Below are positions 35,238-43,723 of a DNA stretch of 64,000 nucleotides, in pieces; the stretch's first letter is position 1; each line of letters opens with the position of its first letter. The notes below the pieces were generated by a model that was not told the DNA's origin, did no database searches, and saw nothing but the letters and a program-made list of their open reading frames with translations. This DNA comes from JACCSI01 sp963815285 (GTDB lineage: Bacteria > Acidobacteriota > Vicinamibacteria > Vicinamibacterales > UBA2999): assembly GCA_963815285.1 (NCBI GenBank), contig CAWFGB010000004.1, positions 124,001 through 188,000 of the forward strand, read 5' to 3'. The position numbers and the translations under genes are program-made.

Positions 35238-36239
35238 ATGCTGTCTCGAAAGCGTTTGATTATCGTGACGGTCGTTGCGCTTGCGGTCGCCGCCAGCGCG
35301 ACGCGCGGCATCCCCGCGCCAACGCCGGATCCCCCTGGAACGTTTTCGTTCGCGGTCATGGGGGACGCGCCGTACATCGCGATGCATGGGGAAACGCTCC
35401 GGTATCGGCTCGTGCTGCGCGACCTCGACGCTCACAACCTCGATCTCATCGTTCACGTCGGCGACATCTTCTGGTACCCCTGCAGCGACGCACGCTACCG
35501 CCAGACGCTGGACGAATTGAATCGGCTTCGCCATCCCGTTATCTACACTCCTGGCGACAACGAATGGAGCGACTGCTGGGAGGATATTGCGGGCGGCTTC
35601 GAGCCGCTCGAGCGCCTGGCCAACTTACGACGCATCTTCTTTGCGACCCCGACGCAGAGCCTTGGGGGGCGGCGTCTATCCGTCACGAGTCAGGCGGATC
35701 AGGAGCCTTTCAAGGAATTCGTCGAGAATATGCGCTGGACACACCATGGCCTCGTCTTCGCGACCGTCCACCTTCCTGGCAGCGCCAACGCGCGCGAACC
35801 GTTTCCCGGCCGCACCACGGCCCACGACGAGGCCGCCAAGCGCCGAACCGACGCGGCCGTGGCGTGGCTGCGCCAGGCCTTTGACGAAGCCCGTGCGAGC
35901 GACGCGACCGCCGTTGTTCTCGGCTTCCACGCCAATCCTGGATTCGAAGCCGAGATCGATGAGGAGTACCGTCAGCGCTACGAACCATTCCTCACGGCGT
36001 TGGAAGAGGAGGTTGAACAATTCGGCAAACCTGTGCTCGTCGCGCAAGGCGACCATCACGAGTTCATCGTCGATCGGCCGCTGGTACGCCGCACGACGGG
36101 CCGGCGGCTCGACAACTTCACCCGTCTGCAGGTTCCGGGCTCACCTGACATCGGCTGGGTGAAGGTCGTCGTCACGTCAGGACCGCAAACGAGCTTCGCG
36201 TTCGAGAACCGCGTCATCCCGAGGTGGAAGCTGTGGTAA
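35238..36239 (+). CDS. Secreted metallophosphoesterase-like protein
   Basis: Exported calcineurin-like phosphoesterase, 333 aa. A signal peptide (LIIVTVVALAVAASATRG) precedes the two-metal core: FAVMGDAPY, LIVHVGDIFW, YTPGDNEWSD and, towards the end, LGFHANP and VAQGDHHEF. The aspartates and histidines of the D-x, GD, GDN(E) and H-x-H-like positions are in place, although the usual GNHE is GDNE as in a branch of secreted family members. Substrate unknown; phosphomonoester or diester hydrolysis in the periplasm is inferred. It is flanked by gene-tail fragments and a convergent TonB receptor; no operon partner. Confidence 0.85.
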   Translation: MLSRKRLIIVTVVALAVAASATRGIPAPTPDPPGTFSFAVMGDAPYIAMHGETLRYRLVLRDLDAHNLDLIVHVGDIFWYPCSDARYRQTLDELNRLRHPVIYTPGDNEWSDCWEDIAGGFEPLERLANLRRIFFATPTQSLGGRRLSVTSQADQEPFKEFVENMRWTHHGLVFATVHLPGSANAREPFPGRTTAHDEAAKRRTDAAVAWLRQAFDEARASDATAVVLGFHANPGFEAEIDEEYRQRYEPFLTALEEEVEQFGKPVLVAQGDHHEFIVDRPLVRRTTGRRLDNFTRLQVPGSPDIGWVKVVVTSGPQTSFAFENRVIPRWKLW

Positions 36240-36405
36240 GGGTTCAGCTCCCGCCAGCGTGGTGTTCGTGATCGATATCGTTAGGCGTGGCTCTAGCGCT
36301 TAAAGGGGACCTCGCCAGCCTGAATCCGGCGCACTCTCCCAGGACCGTCTACCGCGCGCGGTCGCGGTTCGGCTGCACTGCCGACGCCGAAGGCAGGCCA
36401 TATCC

Positions 36406-38649
36406 TCAGAAACTCACCGAGTACACCAGCTTGAAGTTGCGGCCGATCTCGGGCAGCAGGTCCTTCAGGTAGTTCAGGTGATTGCGATAGAGCTTGTTGG
36501 TCGCGTTGTCGAGACGCGCGGTAATTGTGTTCGTCACCCCGCCGCCGACAAACGAATACGAGCCGTATAACTTGAGCACTCCTGCCCCGGGCGTAGGCGT
36601 TTCCTCGCCAAACACGCGGTCCTGGTCGCCAATGACCGTGATGGCACCGCCTATCTGCAGGGCGTTCTTCTGGTAGCGCAGCCCGGGGATGACGCGGAAG
36701 GGCGGAATCCGCGGCAGCGGCTGATTGCTGTCGGTCAGTTCGCCGCGCACCCAGTCATACGTGATCTCGGCGACGAGGCTCTCGGTCAGGTTGACGTCGG
36801 CATGAGCCTCAATGCCGTACAACGTGCTGTCGGCGCCGACGAATTCGACAAACGGAAACTCGTCTTCGTGCTCGTGGCCACCCCCAGGTTCGTCAACGAC
36901 GCCGAAGCGCTCGTCGAACTCTTCCTCGCGCGCCTCGAACTCTTCATCGCTGAGCGGGTTGCGGAAGATGAAATCGTCGATGCGATTGTAAAAGAGGGTG
37001 ACCTCGCCGCGAACGCGATTCGAGCGCGCCCGCAACGACAAGTCGAACCCGAGTGCCCGCTCCGATGCCAGCGACGGGTTGCCGATCTCGAAGGCGAAAT
37101 TGCCCGGGTGGGGACCGAAGAAATACAGCTCTTCGAGCGCCGGGTTGCGCGCTGCCCGGGCCAGGCTCACGGCAATGACGAAATCGTCGTTCGCGGCGGC
37201 GGGGGTAAACAGCAACCCCACCGAGCCGGAAAACTCATCGAAGCTGCGCTCCGGCAGCACGCCGCCATCGGGCTCGAACGTGGTGAGATCGAGACGGCCA
37301 CCGAATTGAAACGTCACGTGCGGCCAGGTGAGCTCTTCATACACGAAGAGCGCCGTCGTCTGTTGATCAACAGGCGGCGACAGCGCTTCCTCGCCGATGG
37401 CGGTAAACGCTCGACTAAAGAGCGAACCGCCGACGGAGCCGGACAACTTGCCGAACGAGCGGTGAGACACGAGCAACTCGGCCTCTTCGGTGTCATTGCT
37501 GAAGAAGGTACCGACTTCGGCGCCGTGCAACTCCTCGTGTTCATAACGCCGCACGCCAACGGTGGCGCGGTACGACGTGATCGCACCATCCAGCCCCTCC
37601 CCACCAGCCCGCACGTTGAAGGCATGGCGGCGCGGCGTCAGGCGAATCTCGCCCTCCTCGACAATCGGCACCCCGTACTCGGAATCGTCGAAGCCGTAGC
37701 TGCCGCCCGCGTAGTGGCGGTCACGGGTCCACGAGGCGCCGACGTTGAAGACGCTGCTGCGCGACTGGGAGTTCTCCACCTCGCCCTCGGGCGTGCTGAA
37801 GTCACCGGCACGACGTGCGCCGCCCGCAAGATGCACGGCCAGATGCCCGTACCCGAAGTGCACGTCTCCTGCACCACCCACTTCACCAGCATTCGACCCG
37901 GCGTCGAGCGTGAACTCACCTGTTGGCGTGGGGACCGGCGCAGTGGGAATCTGATCGGTGATGACGTTGACGAGGCCACCAATCGCGTTGGCGCCGTAGA
38001 GCAGCGTAGCCGGCCCGCGCACCACCTCGATGCGCCTGGCCGACGAAGGATTGAGCGTCACGCCATGATCGCCAGATTGGCTGGAGAGATCACCGACCCG
38101 TTGGCCGTCCTGCAGCACGGCGACCCGGTCGCCGTCGAGGCCGCGGATGACCGGCCGCGCCGGCCCGGGACCGAGCGATCGCATCGCCACGCCCGGCTCG
38201 GACTGCAAGGTCGCGCCAATCGTCGCCTCGAGCTGCTTCTGCAGGTCCTGTCCCGCCAGCACCGACGTCGGCTGATAGGACTCGAACTGCGAGCGCGCGG
38301 TCGGGCTCACCGATACCACTTCGGCAAAATGCAAATCAAGTTCGACGACCAGATCGAGCGTGCCGCCCTGGTCGGTGACCGTCACTTCCGTGCGGCGCGT
38401 GCTGTAGCCCTCCGCGCGTACCGACACGTGATAGCTGCCTGGAGGGACGTTGTCAAAGCGGTAGGTCCCGTCCTCTCCGGTGCGAACCTCGCGTTTCAAC
38501 TCTTCGAGCGCAACTGCCGCGCCGCCCATCGGATCACCTGTGTCCAGAGTGACCTTGCCCGATAGGGACGCACCGGTTTGCGCCCACAGCGGTTGCGAGA
38601 ACAACGCGAACACGGCCGCGATCAAGGCGCGCCGAAAGCCACTACCCAT
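36406..38649 (-). CDS. ZnuD-like TonB-dependent receptor
   Basis: Outer-membrane TonB-dependent receptor, 747 aa. After the signal peptide (RRALIAAVFALFSQPLWA) comes a carboxypeptidase-regulatory-like domain (~28-105), a classical plug (~125-240; GPARPVIRGLDGDRVAVLQD, RRIEVVRGPATLLYGANAIG) and a 22-strand barrel. The barrel has a His/Glu/Asp-rich loop (GGGHEHEDEFPFVEFVG), and the end LYRNHLNYLKDLLPEIGRNF resembles ZnuD, the zinc receptor of Neisseria. Zinc uptake is therefore the best guess; other divalent metals are possible. The start ATG at 38649 fits the signal peptide. A small His-rich exported protein is encoded 141 bp upstream on the same strand, possibly the same operon. Confidence 0.85.
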   Translation of the reverse strand: MGSGFRRALIAAVFALFSQPLWAQTGASLSGKVTLDTGDPMGGAAVALEELKREVRTGEDGTYRFDNVPPGSYHVSVRAEGYSTRRTEVTVTDQGGTLDLVVELDLHFAEVVSVSPTARSQFESYQPTSVLAGQDLQKQLEATIGATLQSEPGVAMRSLGPGPARPVIRGLDGDRVAVLQDGQRVGDLSSQSGDHGVTLNPSSARRIEVVRGPATLLYGANAIGGLVNVITDQIPTAPVPTPTGEFTLDAGSNAGEVGGAGDVHFGYGHLAVHLAGGARRAGDFSTPEGEVENSQSRSSVFNVGASWTRDRHYAGGSYGFDDSEYGVPIVEEGEIRLTPRRHAFNVRAGGEGLDGAITSYRATVGVRRYEHEELHGAEVGTFFSNDTEEAELLVSHRSFGKLSGSVGGSLFSRAFTAIGEEALSPPVDQQTTALFVYEELTWPHVTFQFGGRLDLTTFEPDGGVLPERSFDEFSGSVGLLFTPAAANDDFVIAVSLARAARNPALEELYFFGPHPGNFAFEIGNPSLASERALGFDLSLRARSNRVRGEVTLFYNRIDDFIFRNPLSDEEFEAREEEFDERFGVVDEPGGGHEHEDEFPFVEFVGADSTLYGIEAHADVNLTESLVAEITYDWVRGELTDSNQPLPRIPPFRVIPGLRYQKNALQIGGAITVIGDQDRVFGEETPTPGAGVLKLYGSYSFVGGGVTNTITARLDNATNKLYRNHLNYLKDLLPEIGRNFKLVYSVSF

Positions 38650-38790
38650 AACCTCTCCTGTAGCGGCCGGTCTTTAGACCAGCCGAAGAACGTAACCGCC
38701 CCGAACCTGACCAGCCGCCCGAAGCAGACCGGCCGACGTGGGAAACCAGTCCGGCCTCTGACGCATGCCAGACCGCCGAACCGTGATGGA

Positions 38791-39165
38791 CTACAGGAGT
38801 TGAGGTGGAGCGCGTGCGGGAAGGGGTGACGCGGAGGGCGTCGCGGTCAGCTCGCCGTCGGAGTGATACAGCAGGACCCCACTGTCGAGGGCGGTCAAGC
38901 CGGAGGGTTCCCACGACACTGGACCACGTGAGGATCGGGCGAAATGACACGCGACGCAGTGGTCGCCACCGGAAGTTCCGTCGCTGTCCGGCAAGGCCGC
39001 CTGGAAGTGGTGCTGATGCTCGTCGTGGAAGACGAACTCTGGTGCACATTCGTCCTCGTGGACGCCATGCGCAACCGGGCCGAGCGCCGAGACGCTCAAG
39101 GCGACGATCAACACCTGAGCCGAAGCGCGCAGGAGCCACGCTGGTATGCCCAGCACGATGCGCAT
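38791..39165 (-). CDS. Small exported His-rich protein with CxxCH
   Basis: A 124-residue protein from the ATG at 39165; an upstream in-frame extension lacks a signal sequence. It has a signal or anchor segment (WLLRASAQVLIVALSVSALG) and then a histidine cluster HDEHQHH at residues ~47-53 and HCVACH at ~69-74. The remainder is low in structure (Pro/Ala/Ser-rich tail). CxxCH could be a c-type haem site, but with the surrounding histidines a zinc- or other metal-binding site is just as likely. It is placed directly before the ZnuD-like receptor on the same strand, which suggests a periplasmic metal carrier or sensor. Family not recognised. Confidence 0.65.
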   Translation of the reverse strand: MRIVLGIPAWLLRASAQVLIVALSVSALGPVAHGVHEDECAPEFVFHDEHQHHFQAALPDSDGTSGGDHCVACHFARSSRGPVSWEPSGLTALDSGVLLYHSDGELTATPSASPLPARAPPQLL

Positions 39166-39577
39166 CCCAACAGGGTATCGGGCCGGGGTCAGGGCGTCAA
39201 GAATGGCCGGGCGCTGGCGGTTTCCCGGCTTTCCTGGCGGTGTGCGTGCCGCGAGGCGGAACGCTCCAGGCGCTCTTGATAGCGTGCGCGTGCATCCTGC
39301 TCCCAGGACACTGGATTCATCCCTCAACAGCCGGGCGGGCCCTGGGCATAACCTTCGCCAAACTGCTTCACGGCCGACGCGAACGTGCGCAGCGCGGCGA
39401 CTACACGGGCTGTAGAGATATTCACAGCTCCATCGTACAGGATCAGTTACCTCGTCTGCAGGAACGCCGCCGCCTCATCCAACGGCCACCGCCCACCATT
39501 GGCAGAGGCCGCTCGCCACTTATCGATCACCGCGCGGCGTCACGCCGACCGACAGGAGGGTCGTTCGACCCCCTGCG
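39166..39577. other. Intergenic region without a supported gene
   Basis: Between the His-rich protein and the small winged-helix-like gene. A 27-codon minus-strand frame with a GTG start (VIDKWRAASANGGRWPLDEA, ending near 39451) looks mildly protein-like, but there is nothing to support it. No repeat or hairpin of note. Confidence 0.4.
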
Positions 39578-39790
39578 TCAGGCGTCGTTCCCCGAGCGCG
39601 ACAGAAACCCGCTCGCGACCAGACTCGACAACACAGTCGCGCAGGTGTTCGGGTCAAGCATCCAGAGGCGCCGTGCCTGGGCTGAGGTCACGCGCAAGCC
39701 TGGCATTTCCAGAAAGTCGGCGCGAGCGCGTTGCAGCGCCTGATCGAAGTCGTAGCTGATCGTGGAAGGTGAATTTTTCTGAACGTCCAT
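39578..39790 (-). CDS. Small winged-helix-like protein
   Basis: A 70-residue protein: a leading helix (YDFDQALQRARADFLEMPG) followed by a helix-turn-helix pattern (LRVTSAQARRLWMLDPNTCA) and VLSSLVASGFLSRSGND. Short proteins of this layout are frequent in Acidobacteriota and resemble the DNA-binding half of MarR/ArsR-type regulators; target and function are unknown. The start is the ATG at 39790. It stands alone. Confidence 0.7.
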   Translation of the reverse strand: MDVQKNSPSTISYDFDQALQRARADFLEMPGLRVTSAQARRLWMLDPNTCATVLSSLVASGFLSRSGNDA

Positions 39791-40121
39791 AGCACCGTTC
39801 TACCGTCTGGAAATAACCGCACGATGACGATTGTTTAACACGCACGTCAATTTGACGGTTTCGCCTGGCGAATATAACCACGCTTGATGGTGAACGACTG
39901 ACATGTCGGTCGCCGCGGGGACTATCAGAACGACGCCGGTGTGTGTGCGCGCGGCGTCAGGTTCGTGTGACACGATCACGCCAACTCGGGCGCCGTTCGT
40001 CAATTGCGCGCGCAAACTGCCCAGGAACGTTCGCAGGACGTGACACTCTCGTGTCCCAAACTACGCGCCGAGTTTCCGCCACCGTGAGACGGACGTTGCC
40101 AGCGCCGCATAGCGTCGGAGG
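39791..40121. other. Intergenic region, likely divergent promoters
   Basis: About 330 bp between divergent genes, locally AT-richer near 39780-39900. A 71-codon minus-strand frame at 39800-40015 has no recognisable motif and a poor start, so I do not call it. Confidence 0.4.
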
Positions 40122-40658
40122 ATGGCAACATTCACTCGGCTCACATTCGTCATCATCGCGTCGCTCACTGCCACGGTCGCGGCGGCCGATCCGCAAACGG
40201 CGCCTGCGGTGCGCGTGCTCAGCCCGCGGCTCGAAAAGACGCTGGTCGATGCCATGCGACGCTCACCATCACTACGTATACTTCGCCATGAGCTCGAGCG
40301 CTCAGATCTGATCGTCCATATCACGGGGCGGCCGCTCCGACCTTCTGAAGCGGCCACGGGCCGCCTGGCAGGCACGATGCAATTTGTCACCGCCGCGCCG
40401 ACGCGGCGCTTCTTGCGCATCACGGTGGACGAATCGCTGCCGCAGACGCTGCGCGCGGCGATCCTCGCGCACGAACTGTGGCACGCCCTTGAAGTCGCAC
40501 GGGCGCCGCACGTGGTTGACCGCGAGTCCTTCAACGCGCACTACCGGCACATCGGTCATTCCCCATCAGGCAACCCGTCTTGGTATGACACGCACGCGGC
40601 TGTGGCCGCCGGCTCGAGAGTCCTCCGCGAGGTCCAGCACAGAAAAGTCGCCCGGTGA
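40122..40658 (+). CDS. Secreted protein with HExxH zinc-protease-like motif
   Basis: A 178-residue exported protein. Signal peptide: TFVIIASLTATVAAAD (after MATFTRL). A central helix AAILAHELWHALEVARAP contains the metallopeptidase motif HELWH near residues 124-128, and several downstream acidic or histidine residues (NAHYRHIGH, WYDTHAAVAAG) could give the third zinc ligand. The rest does not match a family I can name, so peptidase activity is inferred from the motif and secretion only. It converges on the anti-sigma gene, with a hairpin in between. Confidence 0.75.
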   Translation: MATFTRLTFVIIASLTATVAAADPQTAPAVRVLSPRLEKTLVDAMRRSPSLRILRHELERSDLIVHITGRPLRPSEAATGRLAGTMQFVTAAPTRRFLRITVDESLPQTLRAAILAHELWHALEVARAPHVVDRESFNAHYRHIGHSPSGNPSWYDTHAAVAAGSRVLREVQHRKVAR

Positions 40659-40729
40659 CGACATCCAACACGGCGCCCGCGCGTAGGACATACCGAGCGC
40701 CCTAATTCGCACGGTGTAACCGCAAAGGA

Positions 40730-40747
40730 GGCGGGCCTCTGCCCGCC
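40730..40747. terminator. Bidirectional hairpin between convergent genes
   Basis: GGCGGGC-CTCT-GCCCGCC forms a perfect 7-bp GC stem with a tetraloop, between the stops of the genes ending at 40658 (+) and 40813 (-). No U-tract. Confidence 0.5.
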
Positions 40748-40812
40748 GCCTATCCGGCGGATTTGACGATCGCTCCCCCAGTCAGCGCTTTGTTGCGGCA
40801 CGCACGAGAGTC

Positions 40813-41466
40813 TCAGTTCGAGGGCTTGCCCAGCAGGTACTGCGGTCCGGTCGGTGACGGCACTCCGCCACTCGGTTCAACGGTCACCGCGAGCGCTTCC
40901 GGAGGGCCCGGTGGCGGCGGGGCAAGCAATTGCGCGCGTCCATCCGCCTCCCGCGTGAAAACACCTCCACTCACCGGCGCACCCCCGACAATCGACCAGA
41001 GTTGATAGACGCGATCCGGCGCGAGGTCCGGCAGCCCCTCGCCGATGAGGAACATCCCGCTCGATCGACTCACATAGACTTGTGCTCTCGCGGCCCCTGC
41101 CGGGCCGAGTCCGGCAAGCGACACCCGCGTCACGTCGCCGGCGCCCACGATTGCGGCCATGCGGCTCGCCTCGCGTTGCTCCCGCTCGTAGTCATCTCGA
41201 ACCGCGCGCAACGTGCGCGTCTCGATCTGCAATTCAGCGAGTTCGCCCTGGAGGCGCCACACTTCGCTGCGGGCCGACCACCAGCCGTAGGATGCAATCA
41301 CAGCGACGAGCGTGGCCGCGGCTGCCAGAAGCGATGGCCAGCCAGAGCTCCGAGAGCTCACGGGCGGCCGGCTGGTGACGGCCGGAGACGCGGCGGTCGA
41401 GAGGACCCGCGCGCGCAGCGAGGGAGGTGGCGTGTACCTGTGGCACGGCACGGCCCAGCGCGTCAT
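40813..41466 (-). CDS. Anti-sigma factor, RskA-type C-terminal domain
   Basis: Single-pass membrane anti-sigma factor. From the ATG at 41466 the protein (217 aa) has PPPSLRARVLSTAAS, a membrane helix (LLAAAATLVAVIASYGWW, ~50-68), a coiled stretch (WRLQGELAELQIETRTLRAV) and the periplasmic RskA-like domain (AQVYVSRSSGMFLIGEGLPD, YQLWSIVGGAPVSGGVFT). A second, earlier start at 41500 overlaps the sigma-factor stop by ATGA and reads MIDDDTVDPTLYDALGRAVP, which looks like the true N-terminus. That frame runs off, and only a one-base shift near 41440 joins it to PPPSLRARV. So this gene either uses the internal ATG or carries a frameshift. It should bind and restrain the sigma factor encoded just upstream. 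Confidence 0.8.
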   Translation of the reverse strand: MTRWAVPCHRYTPPPSLRARVLSTAASPAVTSRPPVSSRSSGWPSLLAAAATLVAVIASYGWWSARSEVWRLQGELAELQIETRTLRAVRDDYEREQREASRMAAIVGAGDVTRVSLAGLGPAGAARAQVYVSRSSGMFLIGEGLPDLAPDRVYQLWSIVGGAPVSGGVFTREADGRAQLLAPPPPGPPEALAVTVEPSGGVPSPTGPQYLLGKPSN

Positions 41467-41496
41467 ACAGTGTCGGGTCGACCGTGTCGTCGTCGA

Positions 41497-42060
41497 TCAT
41501 CGATCGGCTCCCGCCTGAGGGCTATGTTGCGCAAGGGCGCGACGAAGCGTCGTCAGTGCGCTGCGGATGCGTGTCTTCACGGTGCCGAGCGGCGTGCTGG
41601 TGCGAGCGGCGATCTCCATGTGCGTCAGGCCCTCGTAGTACGCAAGTTCGAGGGTGCGCCGTTGCTCGTCAGGCAACTGCTGGACGGCATCACGAGTGAC
41701 CGCGACCTGCTCATCATTGGCTACGATGTACTCTACGTCTGGACCGGGGTCAGGGATTGCCCCGATGTCTCCCCCGCGGTCACCAGACGCTCGGCGGCGG
41801 CGGCGAAGCAGGTCAATGGCCCTCGACCGCGTCATCATGAGCAGCCAGGCGGCCACCTCCCCGCGAACGGCATCGTATCGGGCGGCCGTCTTCCAGGCCT
41901 GCGCGAACACATCATGAGTGACGTCCTCGGCATCCTCAGGTATCGAAACGATGCGGCGGGCGAGAGAATAGACTGCGGCGGCATGGGCGTCGTAGAGCTC
42001 GGCCAACGCCGTGGTGTCGCCACGCGCCATCTTCTCCAGCCGGGCTCTATCGTCGCTCAA
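41497..42060 (-). CDS. ECF RNA polymerase sigma factor
   Basis: Group 4 (ECF) sigma factor, 187 aa. Sigma2 (~20-90): ALAELYDAHAAAVYSLARRI, DAEDVTHDVFAQAWKTA and AWLLMMTRSRAIDLLRRR. Sigma4 (~120-175): QQLPDEQRRTLELAYYEGLT, HMEIAARTSTPLGTVKTRIR, the helix-turn-helix that contacts the -35 element. It directs transcription of an envelope-stress or similar regulon; the signal is unknown. Its TGA overlaps a possible anti-sigma start by ATGA, so the pair is translationally coupled. The start ATG at 42060 leaves the usual short N-terminus. Confidence 0.93.
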   Translation of the reverse strand: MSDDRARLEKMARGDTTALAELYDAHAAAVYSLARRIVSIPEDAEDVTHDVFAQAWKTAARYDAVRGEVAAWLLMMTRSRAIDLLRRRRRASGDRGGDIGAIPDPGPDVEYIVANDEQVAVTRDAVQQLPDEQRRTLELAYYEGLTHMEIAARTSTPLGTVKTRIRSALTTLRRALAQHSPQAGADR

Positions 42061-42129
42061 TCAGCTTCAGAATACCGCAGCGGCGATGACGGCATGGCGG
42101 GAGGGTCTGACCTCGAGCATCTGAAAACC

Positions 42130-42316
42130 CCTGCGGCTGACCCCACGCTATAGGTGCCGCGCGGCAAGGGCGCGAACTGGACATAGCCGCTCATGTCCGT
42201 CACGCCAGACTGGGTGAACCCCGTCGCGAGGCTGACGAGCTCGACCGTCGCGCCCGCACGACGGTCTCCGTCTGATCGGCGATGCGGACGCGAAGCGCGC
42301 CCGCGTCAGTTGCGCT
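42130..42316 (-). pseudogene. Remnant of a carboxypeptidase-regulatory-like (CNA-B) domain
   Basis: The minus strand shows GALRVRIADQTETVVRA and, in the next frame, GATVELVSLATGFTQSGVTD followed by MSGYVQFAPLPRGTYSV. This is the signature of the beta-sandwich found at the start of TonB receptors and in secreted proteins. A one-base shift separates the two pieces and there is no start or stop that fits. It directly follows the astacin-like gene, of which it may once have been a C-terminal domain. Confidence 0.55.
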
Positions 42317-43714
42317 TCAATGCTTGCTGCGCCACTCATCCGTGGCCCGGATGGAGTTCTCCAGAACTTGCCACGCGGCATTTGGTGAAGTCCCGCGAAG
42401 GCGCTCGTTCAGGTAGACGTCGAACACCCATGCGGCGATGCCAAGAAAATCAGGCCCGCCGGCGATGGAGAGTCCGTCCGGCCGCTGGAGGCCGTCGGGT
42501 GCTCGATAGTACCCGTCGAGGCGGGTCAGCACATCGAGGAACTCGTCGCGGCTGAAGCTGACATATCGCGTGAAGCTGGCCGGGGTCAACGGCGTGCGCC
42601 CGGGGTTCTTCTGGCGCCATTCGTCGCTCTGAGTGATCGCCGCAATCACGATGTCGAACGCGCCTTCCGTGCTGAAGCCGCCAGAGCGCGCCGGCAAGTA
42701 CAGGTCGAAGATCCACTGCGCGATGCCGAGATAATCCGGCCGACCGCCAATCGACAACCCCTGCGGACGGTGCAGCCCGGATCGGCTCATGTAGAACGCG
42801 TGCAGCCGCTCCATCGCGAGCAGCAGATCCGCCCGATCGAAACGACTGCGGACCGATTCGGTGGGCAGGCGAACCGTGCCTTCGCGCAGCTGCGCGGTGT
42901 AGAGAAACGCAACCGCCCCGTGATCGCGCTCCGAGATGTCGGGCAGCGTGCCCATTCTCTGAGTCCACGATTCAAAGGGGGCGTGCGGCACGATCGTCGG
43001 ACGCGACGTATCGACGGCAAAGGCCGAACGCGCGTAATGCATGACCGAGCCGAAGTCGTATTCCCCGATTAACGGGAGCCCGTTGACGATGTTGAAGTTG
43101 CCGCGCGCGTTTTCGCGGACGTTGTCGATGTCAATCGTCAGATATTGATCGCGATCCGAGCGCTGATGCTCGTGCCACAGCCCGATCGCGTGGCCAAGCT
43201 CGTGCGCAATCGTGCGGACGCTTGATGCGCAGCTGCCGCCGAGGTTCGTCCGAACGACGCCGCCGCGGCGAAACTGCCCGACGTTGCTGAAGCAGGGGCT
43301 CGCCTGGTTTTCCTGCGCAGGATCCTTCGTCACGTTCAGATACCCGCTCTGGGTGGTCCGCGCGACGAACAGCAACGGCGCGATCCGCGACCACTGCTCG
43401 AACGTACTGAGGATGCGCTGCCGTTCGGCGTCGGAGAACGCGTCCGCCAGCTGATACGGAATCACTCCCCCGTCCCACGTGCCGAAACGCTGACGGTAGT
43501 CGATGATGTGTGCTTGTGTGCGCTGACGAAGGTCTGCAGCCGGATTCAATTGCTCGGGATACAGAAGCATGTCATCGATGACGACGAAGTCGTCAGCCGA
43601 GGGCATCACCTGCACGCGTGGCAGATGCGGATCGTTCCGAGGCGGTGCCTGTGCGCTGACCGTCGTCAGCGCCAAGGCACAGGCGCTCAACCGCACAAGG
43701 ACGTGTTTGAGCAT
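42317..43714 (-). CDS. Astacin-like (M12A) secreted metalloprotease with tandem C-terminal repeats
   Basis: Exported zinc endopeptidase, 465 aa. Signal peptide (VRLSACALALTTVSAQA), propeptide-like segment, then an M12A catalytic domain (~75-275). The latter has the extended zinc motif HELGHAIGLWHEHQRSDRD at residues 171-189, a Met-turn SVMHYARS (~223-230) with the Tyr expected in astacins, and GGVIPYQL as first strand. Cysteines C131 and C152 may form a disulphide. After ~300 come two similar ~75-residue units, each with RP(Q/D)GLSI-G-PD(Y/F)LGIA, FD(L/V)YL and DEWR(Q/S)K. I do not recognise this repeat; it may bind substrate or the cell surface. The FAH stump starts 300 bp upstream on the same strand and ends 9 bp before this ATG. 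Confidence 0.88.
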   Translation of the reverse strand: MLKHVLVRLSACALALTTVSAQAPPRNDPHLPRVQVMPSADDFVVIDDMLLYPEQLNPAADLRQRTQAHIIDYRQRFGTWDGGVIPYQLADAFSDAERQRILSTFEQWSRIAPLLFVARTTQSGYLNVTKDPAQENQASPCFSNVGQFRRGGVVRTNLGGSCASSVRTIAHELGHAIGLWHEHQRSDRDQYLTIDIDNVRENARGNFNIVNGLPLIGEYDFGSVMHYARSAFAVDTSRPTIVPHAPFESWTQRMGTLPDISERDHGAVAFLYTAQLREGTVRLPTESVRSRFDRADLLLAMERLHAFYMSRSGLHRPQGLSIGGRPDYLGIAQWIFDLYLPARSGGFSTEGAFDIVIAAITQSDEWRQKNPGRTPLTPASFTRYVSFSRDEFLDVLTRLDGYYRAPDGLQRPDGLSIAGGPDFLGIAAWVFDVYLNERLRGTSPNAAWQVLENSIRATDEWRSKH

Positions 43715-43723
43715 CGGCGAGGG

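Noticed and set aside
36802..38565. 587-codon plus-strand frame
   Set aside because: Antisense to the ZnuD-like receptor, which has clear plug and barrel motifs.
39800..40015. 71-codon minus-strand frame
   Set aside because: Weak start and no domain; probably chance in a GC-rich divergent promoter region.
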